DNA of 64,000 nucleotides from Nocardioides mesophilus (GCF_014395785.1 NZ_CP060713.1:1268501-1332500), one strand, 5' to 3'. Positions 8,615 through 16,845 are shown, counted from the first letter of the stretch. Notes: generated by a model not told the origin, from the sequence alone. Made by a program: numbers and translations.

Positions 8615-9574
8615 TCAGAAGAGCGCGCGGATGCTCCCGACGACCCGGCCGCCGCCGAGCAGGTCGAGGCGTCCGGTGGCCGCCACCGCCTCCAGGTCCG
8701 CCCCGGGTACGTCGTCGACGCCGAGTCGCGAGAGGGCGGCGGCCATCAGCACCGGGCGCACCCGCGGAGCACCGTCGTCGGTCTTCAGCGCGACCGCCCG
8801 GCCGTCGGCCAGCGCCACCACGTAGCAGGACTCGGCGCCGGCCTTGCCGATCGAGCCGGGCAGCGCGCGCAGCAGCTGGGCCTCGTCGCGGCGGCTGCCG
8901 GAGGTGTACTCCGGGTAGGACCGGATCGCCGCCGCGATCCGCGCCTCCGGCCCGGTCTCGGCGACCGCCAGCGACCGGAACGCCCGGGCCAGGCCGACCA
9001 GGGAGGTGGACAGCAGCGGCGCGCCGCAGCCGTCCACGGCGACCGCCTCGACCGGCTCGCCGGTCAGCTCGGCGAAGGTCGCGGCGATCGCCACCTGCAG
9101 CGGGTGCGCCGGGTCGAGGTAGGTCGCGGTGTCCCAGCCGTTGGCGACGCAGGTGGCGAGCATCGCGGAGTGCTTGCCGGAGCAGTTCATCGCGACCGAG
9201 GACCGGTCGCGGCCGGCGGCGAGCCACTCCTGCTTGGCGACCTCGTCGAGCGGGAAGTCCAGCGGGGTCTGCAGCGCCGACTCGTCCAGACCGGCGCCGG
9301 CGAGGATCTCGCGGACCCCCTCGAGGTGGAACGGCTCCCCGGAGTGGGACGCGCAGGCCAGCGCGAGCAGCTTGCCGTCGAGGTCGAGCCCGGCGCGCAG
9401 CATCGCGAGCGCCTGCACCGGCTTGTTGCACGAGCGGGGCAGCACCGCGGTGTCGACGGCGCCGATCGAGAAGGCGATCGAGCCGTCCGCCTCGAGTGCG
9501 ACGACCGAGCCGTAGTGGTGGCCCTCGACGAAGCCGGAGCGGACGATCTCGGCCACCGGCACGGGTGCAGTCAT
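8615..9574 (-). CDS. Asparaginase (asparaginase II family)
   Basis: The enzyme would hydrolyse L-asparagine to aspartate and ammonia. The 319 residues match the asparaginase_II family (Pfam PF06089) through SCNKPVQALAML near residue 50, CASHSGEPFH, NCSGKHSAML and DGCGAP. There is no signal peptide, so a cytoplasmic location is expected. ATG at 9574 was chosen because TAGGGT lies 7 bp upstream, as in leaderless actinobacterial genes, and there is no Shine-Dalgarno sequence; the longer open frame beyond is antisense to cysC. The cysC gene is transcribed divergently from 42 bp away. Confidence 0.88.
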   Translation of the reverse strand: MTAPVPVAEIVRSGFVEGHHYGSVVALEADGSIAFSIGAVDTAVLPRSCNKPVQALAMLRAGLDLDGKLLALACASHSGEPFHLEGVREILAGAGLDESALQTPLDFPLDEVAKQEWLAAGRDRSSVAMNCSGKHSAMLATCVANGWDTATYLDPAHPLQVAIAATFAELTGEPVEAVAVDGCGAPLLSTSLVGLARAFRSLAVAETGPEARIAAAIRSYPEYTSGSRRDEAQLLRALPGSIGKAGAESCYVVALADGRAVALKTDDGAPRVRPVLMAAALSRLGVDDVPGADLEAVAATGRLDLLGGGRVVGSIRALF

Positions 9575-9581
9575 GCCGCCG

Positions 9582-9587
9582 ACCCTA
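9582..9587 (-). promoter_or_regulatory. Putative -10 element of leaderless asparaginase mRNA
   Basis: TAGGGT on the minus strand fits TANNNT and ends 7 bp before the ATG, so transcription would begin at or next to the start codon. No ribosome-binding site is present. Confidence 0.5.
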
Positions 9588-9616
9588 GGAGGCCGCCGGT
9601 GCGGCACACTTACCGG

Positions 9617-10876
9617 GTGTCTGAGACGCCGCTCCCCCAGCACTGCCCGTCGCCGCGCGAGCTCGACGACCTCGAGCTGCTGACCAACGGGGCGCTCGCG
9701 CCGCTGACCGGCTTCGAGGGGCCCGACGGGCTGGTGACCCTGCGGGTTCCCGCCGAGGTCGCCGCCGCCGCGGAGACCGCGGGCGGCCTGGAGCTGGTCG
9801 ACCCCGAAGGCGTCCCGCTCGCCACAGTGGCCGTGACGACGACGTACGACGTGGCCGGGAGCGGCCTGCGGGGGATCGAGGGGCCGGTGACCCCGCTGGC
9901 GCACAACGAGTTCGGCGCGTTCCGGTCGGTGCACCTCTCCCCCGGCCAGGTGCGCCAGCGGTACGGCGCCGATGTCCTCACCGTGCCGGTGGCCGGCGCG
10001 CTGACCGGGCCGGACCTGGAACGGATCCGCGAGGCTGCCGGCGACAAGCCTGTGCTGCTGCTCGCCCTCACCGGTCACGGCACCCCGGACCTCTCCGCGC
10101 CGGCGCTCGTGCGGGCCACCCTCGCGGCGGCGGCGCTGCTCCCGGACGCGCACGTGGCCGCCGTACCCCTGGCCAGCCGCGGTCCCGACCAGGCGAGCGC
10201 CGACCACGAGCTGGGCCAGCGGGTCGTCGCGGCCTACGCGCCCGGCGCGGTGCTCGGCGTCACCGGTCAGGGCGAGCCGCCCGCGGAGGTCGCCGCGATC
10301 GTCGAGCGGGACCGGCCCGGACCGGCCGAGCAGGGGCTGGTGCTGTTCTTCACCGGGCTGTCCGGCAGCGGCAAGTCGACACTGGCGCGGGCGCTGCACG
10401 ACGCGATCCTGGAGCGCGGCGAGCGCACCGTGACCAGCCTGGACGGCGACGTCGTCCGGCGGAACCTGTCGGCCGGGCTGACCTTCTCCAAGGAGGACCG
10501 GGAGACCAACATCCGCCGGATCGGCTGGGTGGCGGCGGAGATCAGCCGGCACGGCGGCGTGGCGATCTGCTCGCCGATCGCGCCCTTCGACAGCACCCGG
10601 CAGCAGGTGCGGGTGATGACCGAGGAGGCCGGCGGCGCCTTCGTGCTGATCCACGTGGCGACGCCGCTGGAGGAGTGCGAGCGGCGCGACCGCAAGGGCC
10701 TCTACGCGAAGGCACGGGCCGGGATCATCCCGGAGTTCACGGGGATCTCCTCCCCCTACGAGGAGCCCGAGGACGCCGCGGTGCGCGTCGACACGACCGG
10801 TCGCAGCATCGAGGACGCGCTGGGCGACGTGCTCGCGTGGCTCGACGAGGCCGGCTACCTGATGAAGGACGTGTGA
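9617..10876 (+). CDS. cysC: Adenylylsulfate (APS) kinase with vestigial ATP-sulfurylase-like N-terminus
   Basis: The kinase phosphorylates APS to PAPS, the second activation step of sulfate assimilation. The 419-residue protein has two parts. Residues 1-~205 resemble the ATP-sulfurylase PUA-like and central region (LELLTNGALAPLTGFEG) but show no HxxH nucleotide-binding motif, so sulfurylase activity is unlikely. From ~235 a normal APS kinase follows, with the P-loop GLSGSGKST near residue 247, DGDVVRRNL, FSKEDRETNIRRIGWVA, and KARAGIIPEFTGISSPYEEP. The GTG start gives the conserved N-terminus. Its stop overlaps the ATG of the transporter gene (TGATG). The true sulfurylase, CysDN, is encoded 29 kb away in the same window. 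Confidence 0.9.
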   Translation: MSETPLPQHCPSPRELDDLELLTNGALAPLTGFEGPDGLVTLRVPAEVAAAAETAGGLELVDPEGVPLATVAVTTTYDVAGSGLRGIEGPVTPLAHNEFGAFRSVHLSPGQVRQRYGADVLTVPVAGALTGPDLERIREAAGDKPVLLLALTGHGTPDLSAPALVRATLAAAALLPDAHVAAVPLASRGPDQASADHELGQRVVAAYAPGAVLGVTGQGEPPAEVAAIVERDRPGPAEQGLVLFFTGLSGSGKSTLARALHDAILERGERTVTSLDGDVVRRNLSAGLTFSKEDRETNIRRIGWVAAEISRHGGVAICSPIAPFDSTRQQVRVMTEEAGGAFVLIHVATPLEECERRDRKGLYAKARAGIIPEFTGISSPYEEPEDAAVRVDTTGRSIEDALGDVLAWLDEAGYLMKDV

Positions 10877-11895
10877 TGGACGAGCTGCTCACCACCGCGG
10901 CGCTGTCGGTGCTGCTGGTCAGCTTCGGAGTCGGGATCGTGGTCGGGCTCACCGGCATGGGCGGCGGCGCGCTGATGACGCCGGCGCTGATCTTCCTCGG
11001 CGTGAACCCGACCGTCGCGGTCGCCAACGACCTGGTCGCGGCCAGCGTGAACAAGTCCGTCGGGGCGGCGGTGCACTGGCGGCACGGCAAGCCGAACCTG
11101 AAGCTGGCCGGGCTGCTCATCGTGGCCTCGGTGCCGACGGCGTTCGCCGGGGCGTTCATCATCGAGGCGGTCGGCGGGGGCGGCGAGCGGGAGCAGTTCC
11201 TCAAGACTGCGATCGGCTGCGCGCTGCTGTTCACCGCGGCGACGTACGCCCTGCGGATGTATGTCCAGCTCCGGTTCGTGACCTCCGGCAACATCATCCC
11301 CGAGGACGACCCGGAGCTGCGGCCGATCCCGACGCTGCTGGTCGGGGCGACCGGCGGGCTGCTGGTCGGCATCACCAGCGTGGGCTCAGGGTCGCTGATC
11401 ATGGTCGCCCTGCTGCTGCTGTACCCGACGCTGAGCGCGCTCCGGCTGGTCGGCACCGACCTCGTCCAGGCGGTGCCGCTGGTGCTCTCCGCGGCGATCA
11501 GCCACGTGCTGGTCAGCGGCGTCGACTGGTCGGTGCTGATCCCGCTGATCGCCGGCGGTACGCCGGGCACGTTCCTCGGCGCCCGGATCGCGAACTGGGT
11601 CTCGCAGTCGGTCATCCGACGCGGCATCGTCATCGTCCTCACGCTCACCGGGCTGACGATGCTCGGCGTGCCGCCGGAGATGGTCGGCATCATCGGCGCC
11701 GGGCTGCTGCTGCTCGGCCCGCTGGTGTGGGGCTTCATCCGGCAGAGCCGCGGCCTCACCGCCTTCGACAACAACGCCGCCGCGTGGTGGCACCCGAACG
11801 GCAGCGACACCCCGCCTGGCCCGGACGGTCAGGGCCCGGGGCGCGGCGTGGACGCGCCCGGCGAGGCCCCCGCGGGCCGCGTCGACCCGTCCTGA
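10876..11895 (+). CDS. TauE/SafE-family sulfite/organosulfur transporter
   Basis: This is an integral membrane anion transporter of 339 residues with about eight membrane helices. The two family repeats are recognisable: GIVVGLTGMGGGALMTPAL near residue 20 and GLLVGITSVGSGSLIMVALL near residue 165. The last ~50 residues are a hydrophilic Pro/Gly-rich cytoplasmic tail. The ATG overlaps the cysC stop codon, so the genes are translationally coupled. The pairing with PAPS synthesis suggests movement of sulfite, sulfate or a sulfonate, but direction and substrate are not readable from sequence. Confidence 0.88.
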   Translation: MDELLTTAALSVLLVSFGVGIVVGLTGMGGGALMTPALIFLGVNPTVAVANDLVAASVNKSVGAAVHWRHGKPNLKLAGLLIVASVPTAFAGAFIIEAVGGGGEREQFLKTAIGCALLFTAATYALRMYVQLRFVTSGNIIPEDDPELRPIPTLLVGATGGLLVGITSVGSGSLIMVALLLLYPTLSALRLVGTDLVQAVPLVLSAAISHVLVSGVDWSVLIPLIAGGTPGTFLGARIANWVSQSVIRRGIVIVLTLTGLTMLGVPPEMVGIIGAGLLLLGPLVWGFIRQSRGLTAFDNNAAAWWHPNGSDTPPGPDGQGPGRGVDAPGEAPAGRVDPS

Positions 11896-11904
11896 GGGCG
11901 GGTC
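11884..11904. terminator. Hairpin at convergent gene ends
   Basis: GACCCGTCC pairs with GGGCGGGTC (one G-U pair) around a 3-base loop that is the transporter stop codon. The right arm also covers the end of the minus-strand zinc-ribbon gene, so it could stop transcription from both sides. Confidence 0.5.
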
Positions 11905-12100
11905 AGGCGACCCGGCGCTCCCAACGGGCGGCGTACTTGCGCGCGGCGCCCAGGCGGTTCTCGAGCCGGGCCAGCCGCGTGCTCTGCTCGTGGGTGCCGA
12001 TCTGGCCGCAGCGCTCGCACTGCCAGCGCAGGATGCCGTCGTAGTCGGTCACCTCGGCGTGGCCGCAGTCGGCCGGATCGTGCCGTGTCGTCTCGTGCAT
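11903..12100 (-). CDS. Small zinc-ribbon-like protein
   Basis: This is a 65-residue protein. A CGH near residue 13 and a CERC motif at about residues 29-32 could form a small metal-binding knuckle. A basic, helical C-terminus follows (LARLENRLGAARKYAARWERR). There is no signal peptide or membrane segment. The AGGGGGGTTCAC before the ATG is an acceptable ribosome-binding site. The gene stands alone and its function is unknown. It resembles in style, though not clearly in sequence, the 47-residue protein encoded at 58716-58859. Confidence 0.6.
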   Translation of the reverse strand: MHETTRHDPADCGHAEVTDYDGILRWQCERCGQIGTHEQSTRLARLENRLGAARKYAARWERRVA

Positions 12101-12279
12101 GTGAACCCCCCTCTGCGCGATCGCGTTGCGTCGCGCCGCCGGCCCCCCGACACAGCATTCATACCCGTTCCCGGGCTCGTCAACCTTATGGACCGAATAG
12201 ACCGGGGTTGGTCCGTTTTCACCGGCTTCGGTTCGGTGACCGGCCGGCGACCGCGCTCCCGGTCAGTGACCGCGTCTCC

Positions 12280-12738
12280 TCAGGCCCGTTCGACGAGCGC
12301 CGCGAGCCGGTCCAGGGACTCCCGCCACCCGGTCTCGTTGTCGGCGAGCGAGACCCCGCTCGGCAGCCCCTCGTGCAGCGCCACCAGGCCGGTGCCGCCG
12401 TCCGCCTCGGTCAGCGTGATCGTGATCGTCATCTCGCCGGCCAGCGCGGGGTCGTCGGTCTCGAACGCGTCGACCTCGACCACCCGTTCGTCCGGCACCA
12501 GCGTCACGAAGCGCCCGCGGTAGCTGTCGGTGTGCGCATCGGTCTTCCCCTGCCGCTCCGGCGAGCGGTAGGTGAGCGAGATCCGGAACTCGCCGCCCTC
12601 GCGGGCGTCGAAGTCGTGCACGACGCAGGTCATCCCCGCCGGTACCTTCCACCGGGCGACCGCCTCCGGATCGATCAGCGCGGCGTACACCTGCGACCGC
12701 GGAGCCGCCAGGTGCCGGCTGACCCGGGTGGTTCCCAT
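12280..12738 (-). CDS. SRPBCC/AHSA1-type protein
   Basis: The 152-residue cytoplasmic protein has the START-like fold used to bind hydrophobic ligands or Hsp90-type partners. It begins with VSRHLAAPRSQVYAALIDPEAVARWKVP, the usual AHSA1 opening, and ends with the long C-terminal helix NETGWRESLDRLAALVERA. ATG at 12738 begins exactly at the domain; the longer open frame upstream runs into the intergenic repeat and is not supported. It is monocistronic. No ligand is predicted. Confidence 0.85.
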   Translation of the reverse strand: MGTTRVSRHLAAPRSQVYAALIDPEAVARWKVPAGMTCVVHDFDAREGGEFRISLTYRSPERQGKTDAHTDSYRGRFVTLVPDERVVEVDAFETDDPALAGEMTITITLTEADGGTGLVALHEGLPSGVSLADNETGWRESLDRLAALVERA

Positions 12739-12785
12739 GCGCTCATGATGCCCTCGCGTCGCCGCGGCTCTCGGCAGCATCGCGT

Positions 12786-12929
12786 GCCGGGGCGCCGCCG
12801 GGCGCATTCTGGCGCCCGGCCGGTCGAGCTGACCTGCGCTCCGACATGCACTCGGCCCCCGCGAAGCGCGCTCGCGCGTGCGGCCGCCCGGGCGAGGCCG
12901 CAAGTGCATGTCCGACGGACGGCGGCGCG
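12786..12929. repeat. Imperfect ~145-bp direct repeat, copy 1, with internal inverted repeats
   Basis: This copy and the one at 12991-13136 share nearly all their sequence in the same orientation, 205 bp apart. Each begins with a hairpin (CCGGGCG ... CGCCCGG around TTCTGG), then GACATGCACT, about 45-50 bp of variable GC-rich sequence, and the exact inverted arm AGTGCATGTC. The 568-bp gap (12739-13306) between the SRPBCC gene and the next gene holds no credible coding sequence; the open frames across it simply repeat themselves. Confidence 0.85.
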
Positions 12930-12990
12930 CAGCGTGCGGCGCGAGCGGCAGCGGTGGCCCGGCGGCCTGCGATCGACAGCAAGGCACCCA

Positions 12991-13136
12991 GCCGGGGCGC
13001 CGCCGGGCGCGTTCTGGCGCCCGGCCGGCCGGGCTGACCGGCGCTCAGACATGCACTCGGCCACCGGGGAGTGCGCCCTCGAGCGTGCGGCCGCCCGGGC
13101 GAGGCCGCAAGTGCATGTCCGACGGACGGCGGCGCG
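12991..13136. repeat. Imperfect ~145-bp direct repeat, copy 2
   Basis: This is the second copy of the element at 12786. The 10-bp inverted arms GACATGCACT (13048) and AGTGCATGTC (13110) are identical to those of copy 1, whereas the loop between them differs most. Conservation of the arms over the loop suggests that the paired or protein-bound arms matter. Confidence 0.85.
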
Positions 13137-13306
13137 ACGAAAGAGCGGCGGGTCCGACAGGCGGGGCGGCGAACAGCGCCGCGGCCGCGGCCGGGTGTCT
13201 CCCAGGGGAGTCCTCGGGCGACCAGGCCCGCGGCACACTGGAGGCAGGCACCGGCGGCCCCGGCTGGTCGGTTCAGGCACGAGTGGCAAGCAAGGAGTGA
13301 GGTTCC

Positions 13307-13582
13307 ATGCTGTTCGACATCATCGGCTTTCTCGTCTTCGGCCTCGTCGTCGGGGCGCTGGCCCGGCTGTTCAAGCCCGGCCGCCAGAACATCGGCCTGG
13401 GGATGACCCTGCTGCTCGGCGTGGCGGGGTCCATCATCGGCGGTCTCGTCGCCAGCCTGATCGGGACCGGCGACATCTTCGAGCTGAACTTCATCGGCGC
13501 GGTCGTCGCGATCATCGCGGCCGTGCTGCTGATCGGTGCCGTGGAAGGCACCTCGGGGCGCAGCAGCCAGCACCGGGTCTGA
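13307..13582 (+). CDS. GlsB/YeaQ/YmgE-family membrane protein
   Basis: This is a 91-residue integral membrane protein with three membrane segments and the Gly-rich helix-helix packing of the transglycosylase-associated (GlsB/YeaQ) family: GFLVFGLVVGALARLFKPGRQ, GLGMTLLLGVAGSIIGGLVAS, and a last hydrophobic segment near residues 63-80. These proteins are linked with envelope stress, but their activity is not defined. AAGGAG lies 13 bp before the ATG. It is convergent with the second sugar-phosphate transferase gene and 22 bp from its stop. Confidence 0.88.
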   Translation: MLFDIIGFLVFGLVVGALARLFKPGRQNIGLGMTLLLGVAGSIIGGLVASLIGTGDIFELNFIGAVVAIIAAVLLIGAVEGTSGRSSQHRV

Positions 13583-13604
13583 CCCGGCCCGCGGAGCACG
13601 GGGC

Positions 13605-15047
13605 TCAGTAGGCCCCGCTGCCGGTGAGCACCACCCGCACGGTCTTCCACAGGATCACCGCGTCCTGGCTGATCGACCAGTTGTCGACGTAGTAGAGGTC
13701 GAGCCGCTCGGACTCCTCGGCGGTCAGGTCCGAGCGCCCGGAGACCTGCCACAGCCCGGTCATCCCGGGCCGCACCTTGAGCCGCCGGTTCATGTCGGGG
13801 TGGTACTGCGAGACCTCCGCGGGCAGCGGCGGCCGTGGCCCGACGAGGCTCATGTCGCCGCGCAGCACGTTGAGCAGCTGCGGGAACTCGTCGAGGGAGT
13901 ACGTCCGCAGCACCCGCCCGATCCGGGTGATCCGCGGGTCCTCGCGCAGCTTGAACAGCACCCCGTGGCCCTCGTTGGCGCTGCGCAGCGCCTCCAGGTG
14001 CCGGTCCGCGTCGACCACCATGGAGCGGAACTTCAGGCACTCGAAGGTCCTGCCCTCGCGGCCGACCCGGACCTGCCGGAACAGTGCCGGCCCGCCATCC
14101 TCGCGCCGGACCAGCAGCGCGACCGTGACCAGTAGCGGGCTGAGCAGCAGCAGCCCGAGCGCGGCCAGCACCAGGTCCAGCGAACGCTTCAACATCGCCT
14201 GCAGCCCGCTCAGCTCCGGCTGGTCGAGCTCGATCAGCGGCAGCCCGGCGACCGGTCGCGGCCGGATCCGGCCGCGGGCGATGTCGGTGAGGTGGGGTAC
14301 GACGGCCAGCTTGGCCTCCGTCCCCTCCAACGACCAGGCGATCCGCCTGATGTGGCGCGGCGACTCCCCCGCGCCGGAGAGCAGGAACACGTGCTGCGCG
14401 CCGGTGTCCGCGACCACCTCGTGCAGCGCCGAGGTCGGCAGCACCCAGCGCACGTTGCCGATCGGGTCCCAGGCCTCCTCCTCGGGCACGCAGGCCGCGA
14501 CGACCTGGAGCCCGGCCGAGGTGGACCGCTCGAGCTCGGCGACGAGGGTCGTGATCGGTGCCCGCGCCCCGACGGCGACGACCGGGCGCATGTACAGCCC
14601 GCGGCTGTGCGCCGAGCGCAGCAGCCGGCGTACGACGAGGTGGGAGACGAGCAGCAGCACGATCCCGAGGCCGAAGGTGATCGCGTAGGTGGCCCGGGAG
14701 GCGTAGGAACGGGTGAGGAAGCTGAGGATCGCCGCCCCCGCGGCGACGACGCCGGTGCCGGCCACCACGGCGCGCAGCTCGTGCGCGGCGTCGCCGACCC
14801 GCTCGGTGTCGTAGGCGTCGGCCGCCTGCAGCACCGCGAACCAGGCCAGCACCAGCGGCAGCGCCCAGGGCAGGTAGCCGGTGACCCAGCCCGACATCTG
14901 CCGCGCCGTCGGGTCGCTCGACCACCGGCTCCAGGCGACCGCGGTGGCGAGCACCATCAGGCAGAGGTCGGCGGCACGGGCGCCGGCGGCATAGGTCTCC
15001 AGGCCCACCCCGGCGCGGATCGATCCGCGCAGCTCGAGAACAGCCAT
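13605..15047 (-). CDS. Exopolysaccharide polyprenyl glycosylphosphotransferase (copy 2)
   Basis: This is an initiating glycosyl-1-phosphate transferase of 480 residues, paralogous to the one at 711-2168 over the whole length. It has five N-terminal membrane segments, a CoA-binding/Rossmann-like middle (residues ~140-270), a further membrane helix at about 285, and the catalytic domain with KFRSM, DEFPQLLNVLRGDMSLVGPRP and RPGMTGLWQVSGR. Both copies end in SGAY after LYYVDNWS. The N-terminal sensory halves differ far more than the catalytic halves, so the two may initiate different glycans or respond to different partners. The gene is monocistronic. Confidence 0.9.
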   Translation of the reverse strand: MAVLELRGSIRAGVGLETYAAGARAADLCLMVLATAVAWSRWSSDPTARQMSGWVTGYLPWALPLVLAWFAVLQAADAYDTERVGDAAHELRAVVAGTGVVAAGAAILSFLTRSYASRATYAITFGLGIVLLLVSHLVVRRLLRSAHSRGLYMRPVVAVGARAPITTLVAELERSTSAGLQVVAACVPEEEAWDPIGNVRWVLPTSALHEVVADTGAQHVFLLSGAGESPRHIRRIAWSLEGTEAKLAVVPHLTDIARGRIRPRPVAGLPLIELDQPELSGLQAMLKRSLDLVLAALGLLLLSPLLVTVALLVRREDGGPALFRQVRVGREGRTFECLKFRSMVVDADRHLEALRSANEGHGVLFKLREDPRITRIGRVLRTYSLDEFPQLLNVLRGDMSLVGPRPPLPAEVSQYHPDMNRRLKVRPGMTGLWQVSGRSDLTAEESERLDLYYVDNWSISQDAVILWKTVRVVLTGSGAY

Positions 15048-15189
15048 GAATCCCCCTTGTCCGACGAAAGGCGCTTACCCGATCGATGTCGGGCAACACC
15101 TTCCGCCGCTCGAGGGCACAACGGATGGCGGATCGTGAGTCACGGAACCGCGCTCACGTTGCTGGCCGGCCGCCCGGCCGCAACGCTCC

Positions 15190-16695
15190 TCAGGCCCGGC
15201 GGCGCTCCCCGCCGGGCAGCCGGAGGTCGTACTGCGCCATCTTGCGGTACATCGTCGCCCGACTCATCCCGACCTCCTGGGCGGCGCGGGTGACGGTGGC
15301 GCCGGGCCGGCTGAGCGCGCGCACCAGCTCCTGACGCTCGACCGACTCCATCCGGGTCAGCCGGTGCGCCGAGGTGCTGATCACCGAGGGCGGCAGGTGC
15401 TGGAGGTCGATCCGGTCGGTGCGCTGCGCGGCCTCCCCGACCACCGCGACGAGCTGGGCGACGTTGCCCGGCCAGCGCGCCGAGCGCAGCGCCCGGGCGG
15501 CCGCCGGGGTGAGGTCGATGTCGCGACCGCGGGCCCGGCGGGCGGCGTGCGCCGCCAGCGGGAGTACGTCGTCGGGGCGGTCGCGCAGCGGCGGCACCGG
15601 CACCACCCGCTCCACCAGGGAGGCCAGCGGCGCCGGGACGTCGGTCAGCCGCTGGGCGGTCAGGGTCAGCGCGAGCCGCTCCCCGGCGGCGACGAGCCGG
15701 GCCCGCTCGACGTCGATCAGCTCGCGCAGCCGCTGCGCCGCCCACACCGGCAGCGTGTCGACGTCGTGGACGATCACCGCGGTGTGCGGCTTGCCGAGCT
15801 CCGGGGTCCACAGCGACAGCCAGGCGTCGACGTCGCGCGGGTCCGGCGTGGCGGCGCCGAGGATCCGGTCGCGGGGTCGGTTGCGGCGGTGCGCGAGCGA
15901 GAGCAGGGTGGCCCGGCCGGAGCCGTCCTCCCCGACCGCGGCGACCACCTGGCCGGCGGCGAGCCCCCGGGCGGCCTCGTCGAGCGCGGCCCGCCACGAC
16001 CCGCCGAGGTCGGCCAGCGAGTCGGAGCCGGGACCGTGCCGGGGCGCGAGCACCCGGAACACCTCGCCGCGGGGCTGCCGGCGCGGGGTCCGGCCCCGCG
16101 CCCGGGCCAGCATCAGCGCGGCGGTGTTGCCGGCCGCGGACTGCGCGAGGGCGAGCAGCAGCGCGCTCGAGGACTCCGAGCGGGTGGTGAGGTTGACGCT
16201 GCCCTCGAGCCGGCCGGACACCGGGTCGAGCACCGGCACGGCGGCGCAGGTGAAGCCGCCGAGGCCGAGGCTGTAGTGCTCGGCGGCGTGCACCAGGCTC
16301 GGCACCCGGTCGGCGAGCGCGAGGCCGAGGCCGTTGGTGCCGGCCTCGCGCTCGGAGAACGCGAAGCCGGGGGCGAGGTGCACGGCGTCGAGCGCCCGGA
16401 CCAGCTCGTTGTCGGCGGTGAACCGGTTGAGCACCAGCCCGCGGCTGTCGGTCAGCATCATCGCCAGCGGCTCGGCGGCGAGCGTGGCGTGCAGCTCGGA
16501 GAGCACCTCGTTGCCGCACTCGAAGAACAGCGACTCGTCGTCGATGGCGCCGACGAAGACCGGGTCGACCCCCTCGACCGAGACGCCGTAGTCGGCGCTG
16601 CGCTGCCAGGACGCGAGCAGCCGGCCGGACTGCACCGGCGCCGCGCCGGGTGCCCGGTGGAGCGCCTCGAGGCGCTCGGGGAGCCGGTCCTCCAT
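15190..16695 (-). CDS. AcoR/MimR-type enhancer-binding-protein regulator, degenerate ATPase
   Basis: This is a 501-residue transcription regulator. The N-terminus has the AcoR opening (LLASWQRSADYGVSVEGVDP), then a GAF-like sensor (~residues 70-190), a reduced AAA+ region (~250-430), and a C-terminal Fis-type HTH (RPGATVTRAAQEVGMSRATMYRKM). The AAA+ part lacks the GAFTGA loop, its Walker A is degenerate (GEDGSGRATLL) and Walker B reads HDVDTLP. It therefore should not remodel sigma54 polymerase, as seen in other actinobacterial members working without sigma54. GGAGG precedes the ATG. It is divergent from the prm/mim-like genes and probably controls them. Confidence 0.85.
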   Translation of the reverse strand: MEDRLPERLEALHRAPGAAPVQSGRLLASWQRSADYGVSVEGVDPVFVGAIDDESLFFECGNEVLSELHATLAAEPLAMMLTDSRGLVLNRFTADNELVRALDAVHLAPGFAFSEREAGTNGLGLALADRVPSLVHAAEHYSLGLGGFTCAAVPVLDPVSGRLEGSVNLTTRSESSSALLLALAQSAAGNTAALMLARARGRTPRRQPRGEVFRVLAPRHGPGSDSLADLGGSWRAALDEAARGLAAGQVVAAVGEDGSGRATLLSLAHRRNRPRDRILGAATPDPRDVDAWLSLWTPELGKPHTAVIVHDVDTLPVWAAQRLRELIDVERARLVAAGERLALTLTAQRLTDVPAPLASLVERVVPVPPLRDRPDDVLPLAAHAARRARGRDIDLTPAAARALRSARWPGNVAQLVAVVGEAAQRTDRIDLQHLPPSVISTSAHRLTRMESVERQELVRALSRPGATVTRAAQEVGMSRATMYRKMAQYDLRLPGGERRRA

Positions 16696-16716
16696 GACAG
16701 CCACCTCCCTCCGCGA

Positions 16717-16732
16717 TGTGAGCGACGTTACA
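16717..16732. promoter_or_regulatory. CRP/GlxR-like site, TGTGA-N6-TTACA
   Basis: The site matches the actinobacterial cAMP-receptor consensus TGTGA-N6-TCACA with one mismatch. It lies 22 bp before the regulator gene start, in the divergent promoter region shared with the amidohydrolase operon. Confidence 0.5.
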
Positions 16733-16762
16733 ACCGGGAGGAAACCCCCGACAGGGCTGCGT

Positions 16763-16777
16763 GTCTCAAATTGAGAC
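16763..16777. promoter_or_regulatory. 15-bp palindrome GTCTCAA-A-TTGAGAC, probable operator
   Basis: This is a perfect 7-bp inverted repeat around one central base, in an otherwise GC-rich promoter region. It lies 84 bp upstream of the amidohydrolase ATG and 68 bp from the regulator start. Position and symmetry make it the best candidate for the binding site of the adjacent Fis-type HTH regulator; this assignment is an inference. Confidence 0.65.
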
Positions 16778-16829
16778 GCCGCGGCCCTACCGGCGAGGGG
16801 TGGGCGGTTCCTACCGTCGAGGCACAGCT

Positions 16830-16845
16830 CGTGACGCAGGTCACG
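16830..16845. promoter_or_regulatory. CRP/GlxR-like site, CGTGAC-N4-GTCACG
   Basis: GTGA and TCAC are spaced by six bases, as in the CRP consensus, in a perfect 6-bp inverted repeat, 16 bp before the amidohydrolase ATG. This is a second site in the same 165-bp region, which raises the likelihood of cAMP-dependent control. So close to the start codon it would repress, unless the start site lies downstream. Confidence 0.45.
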
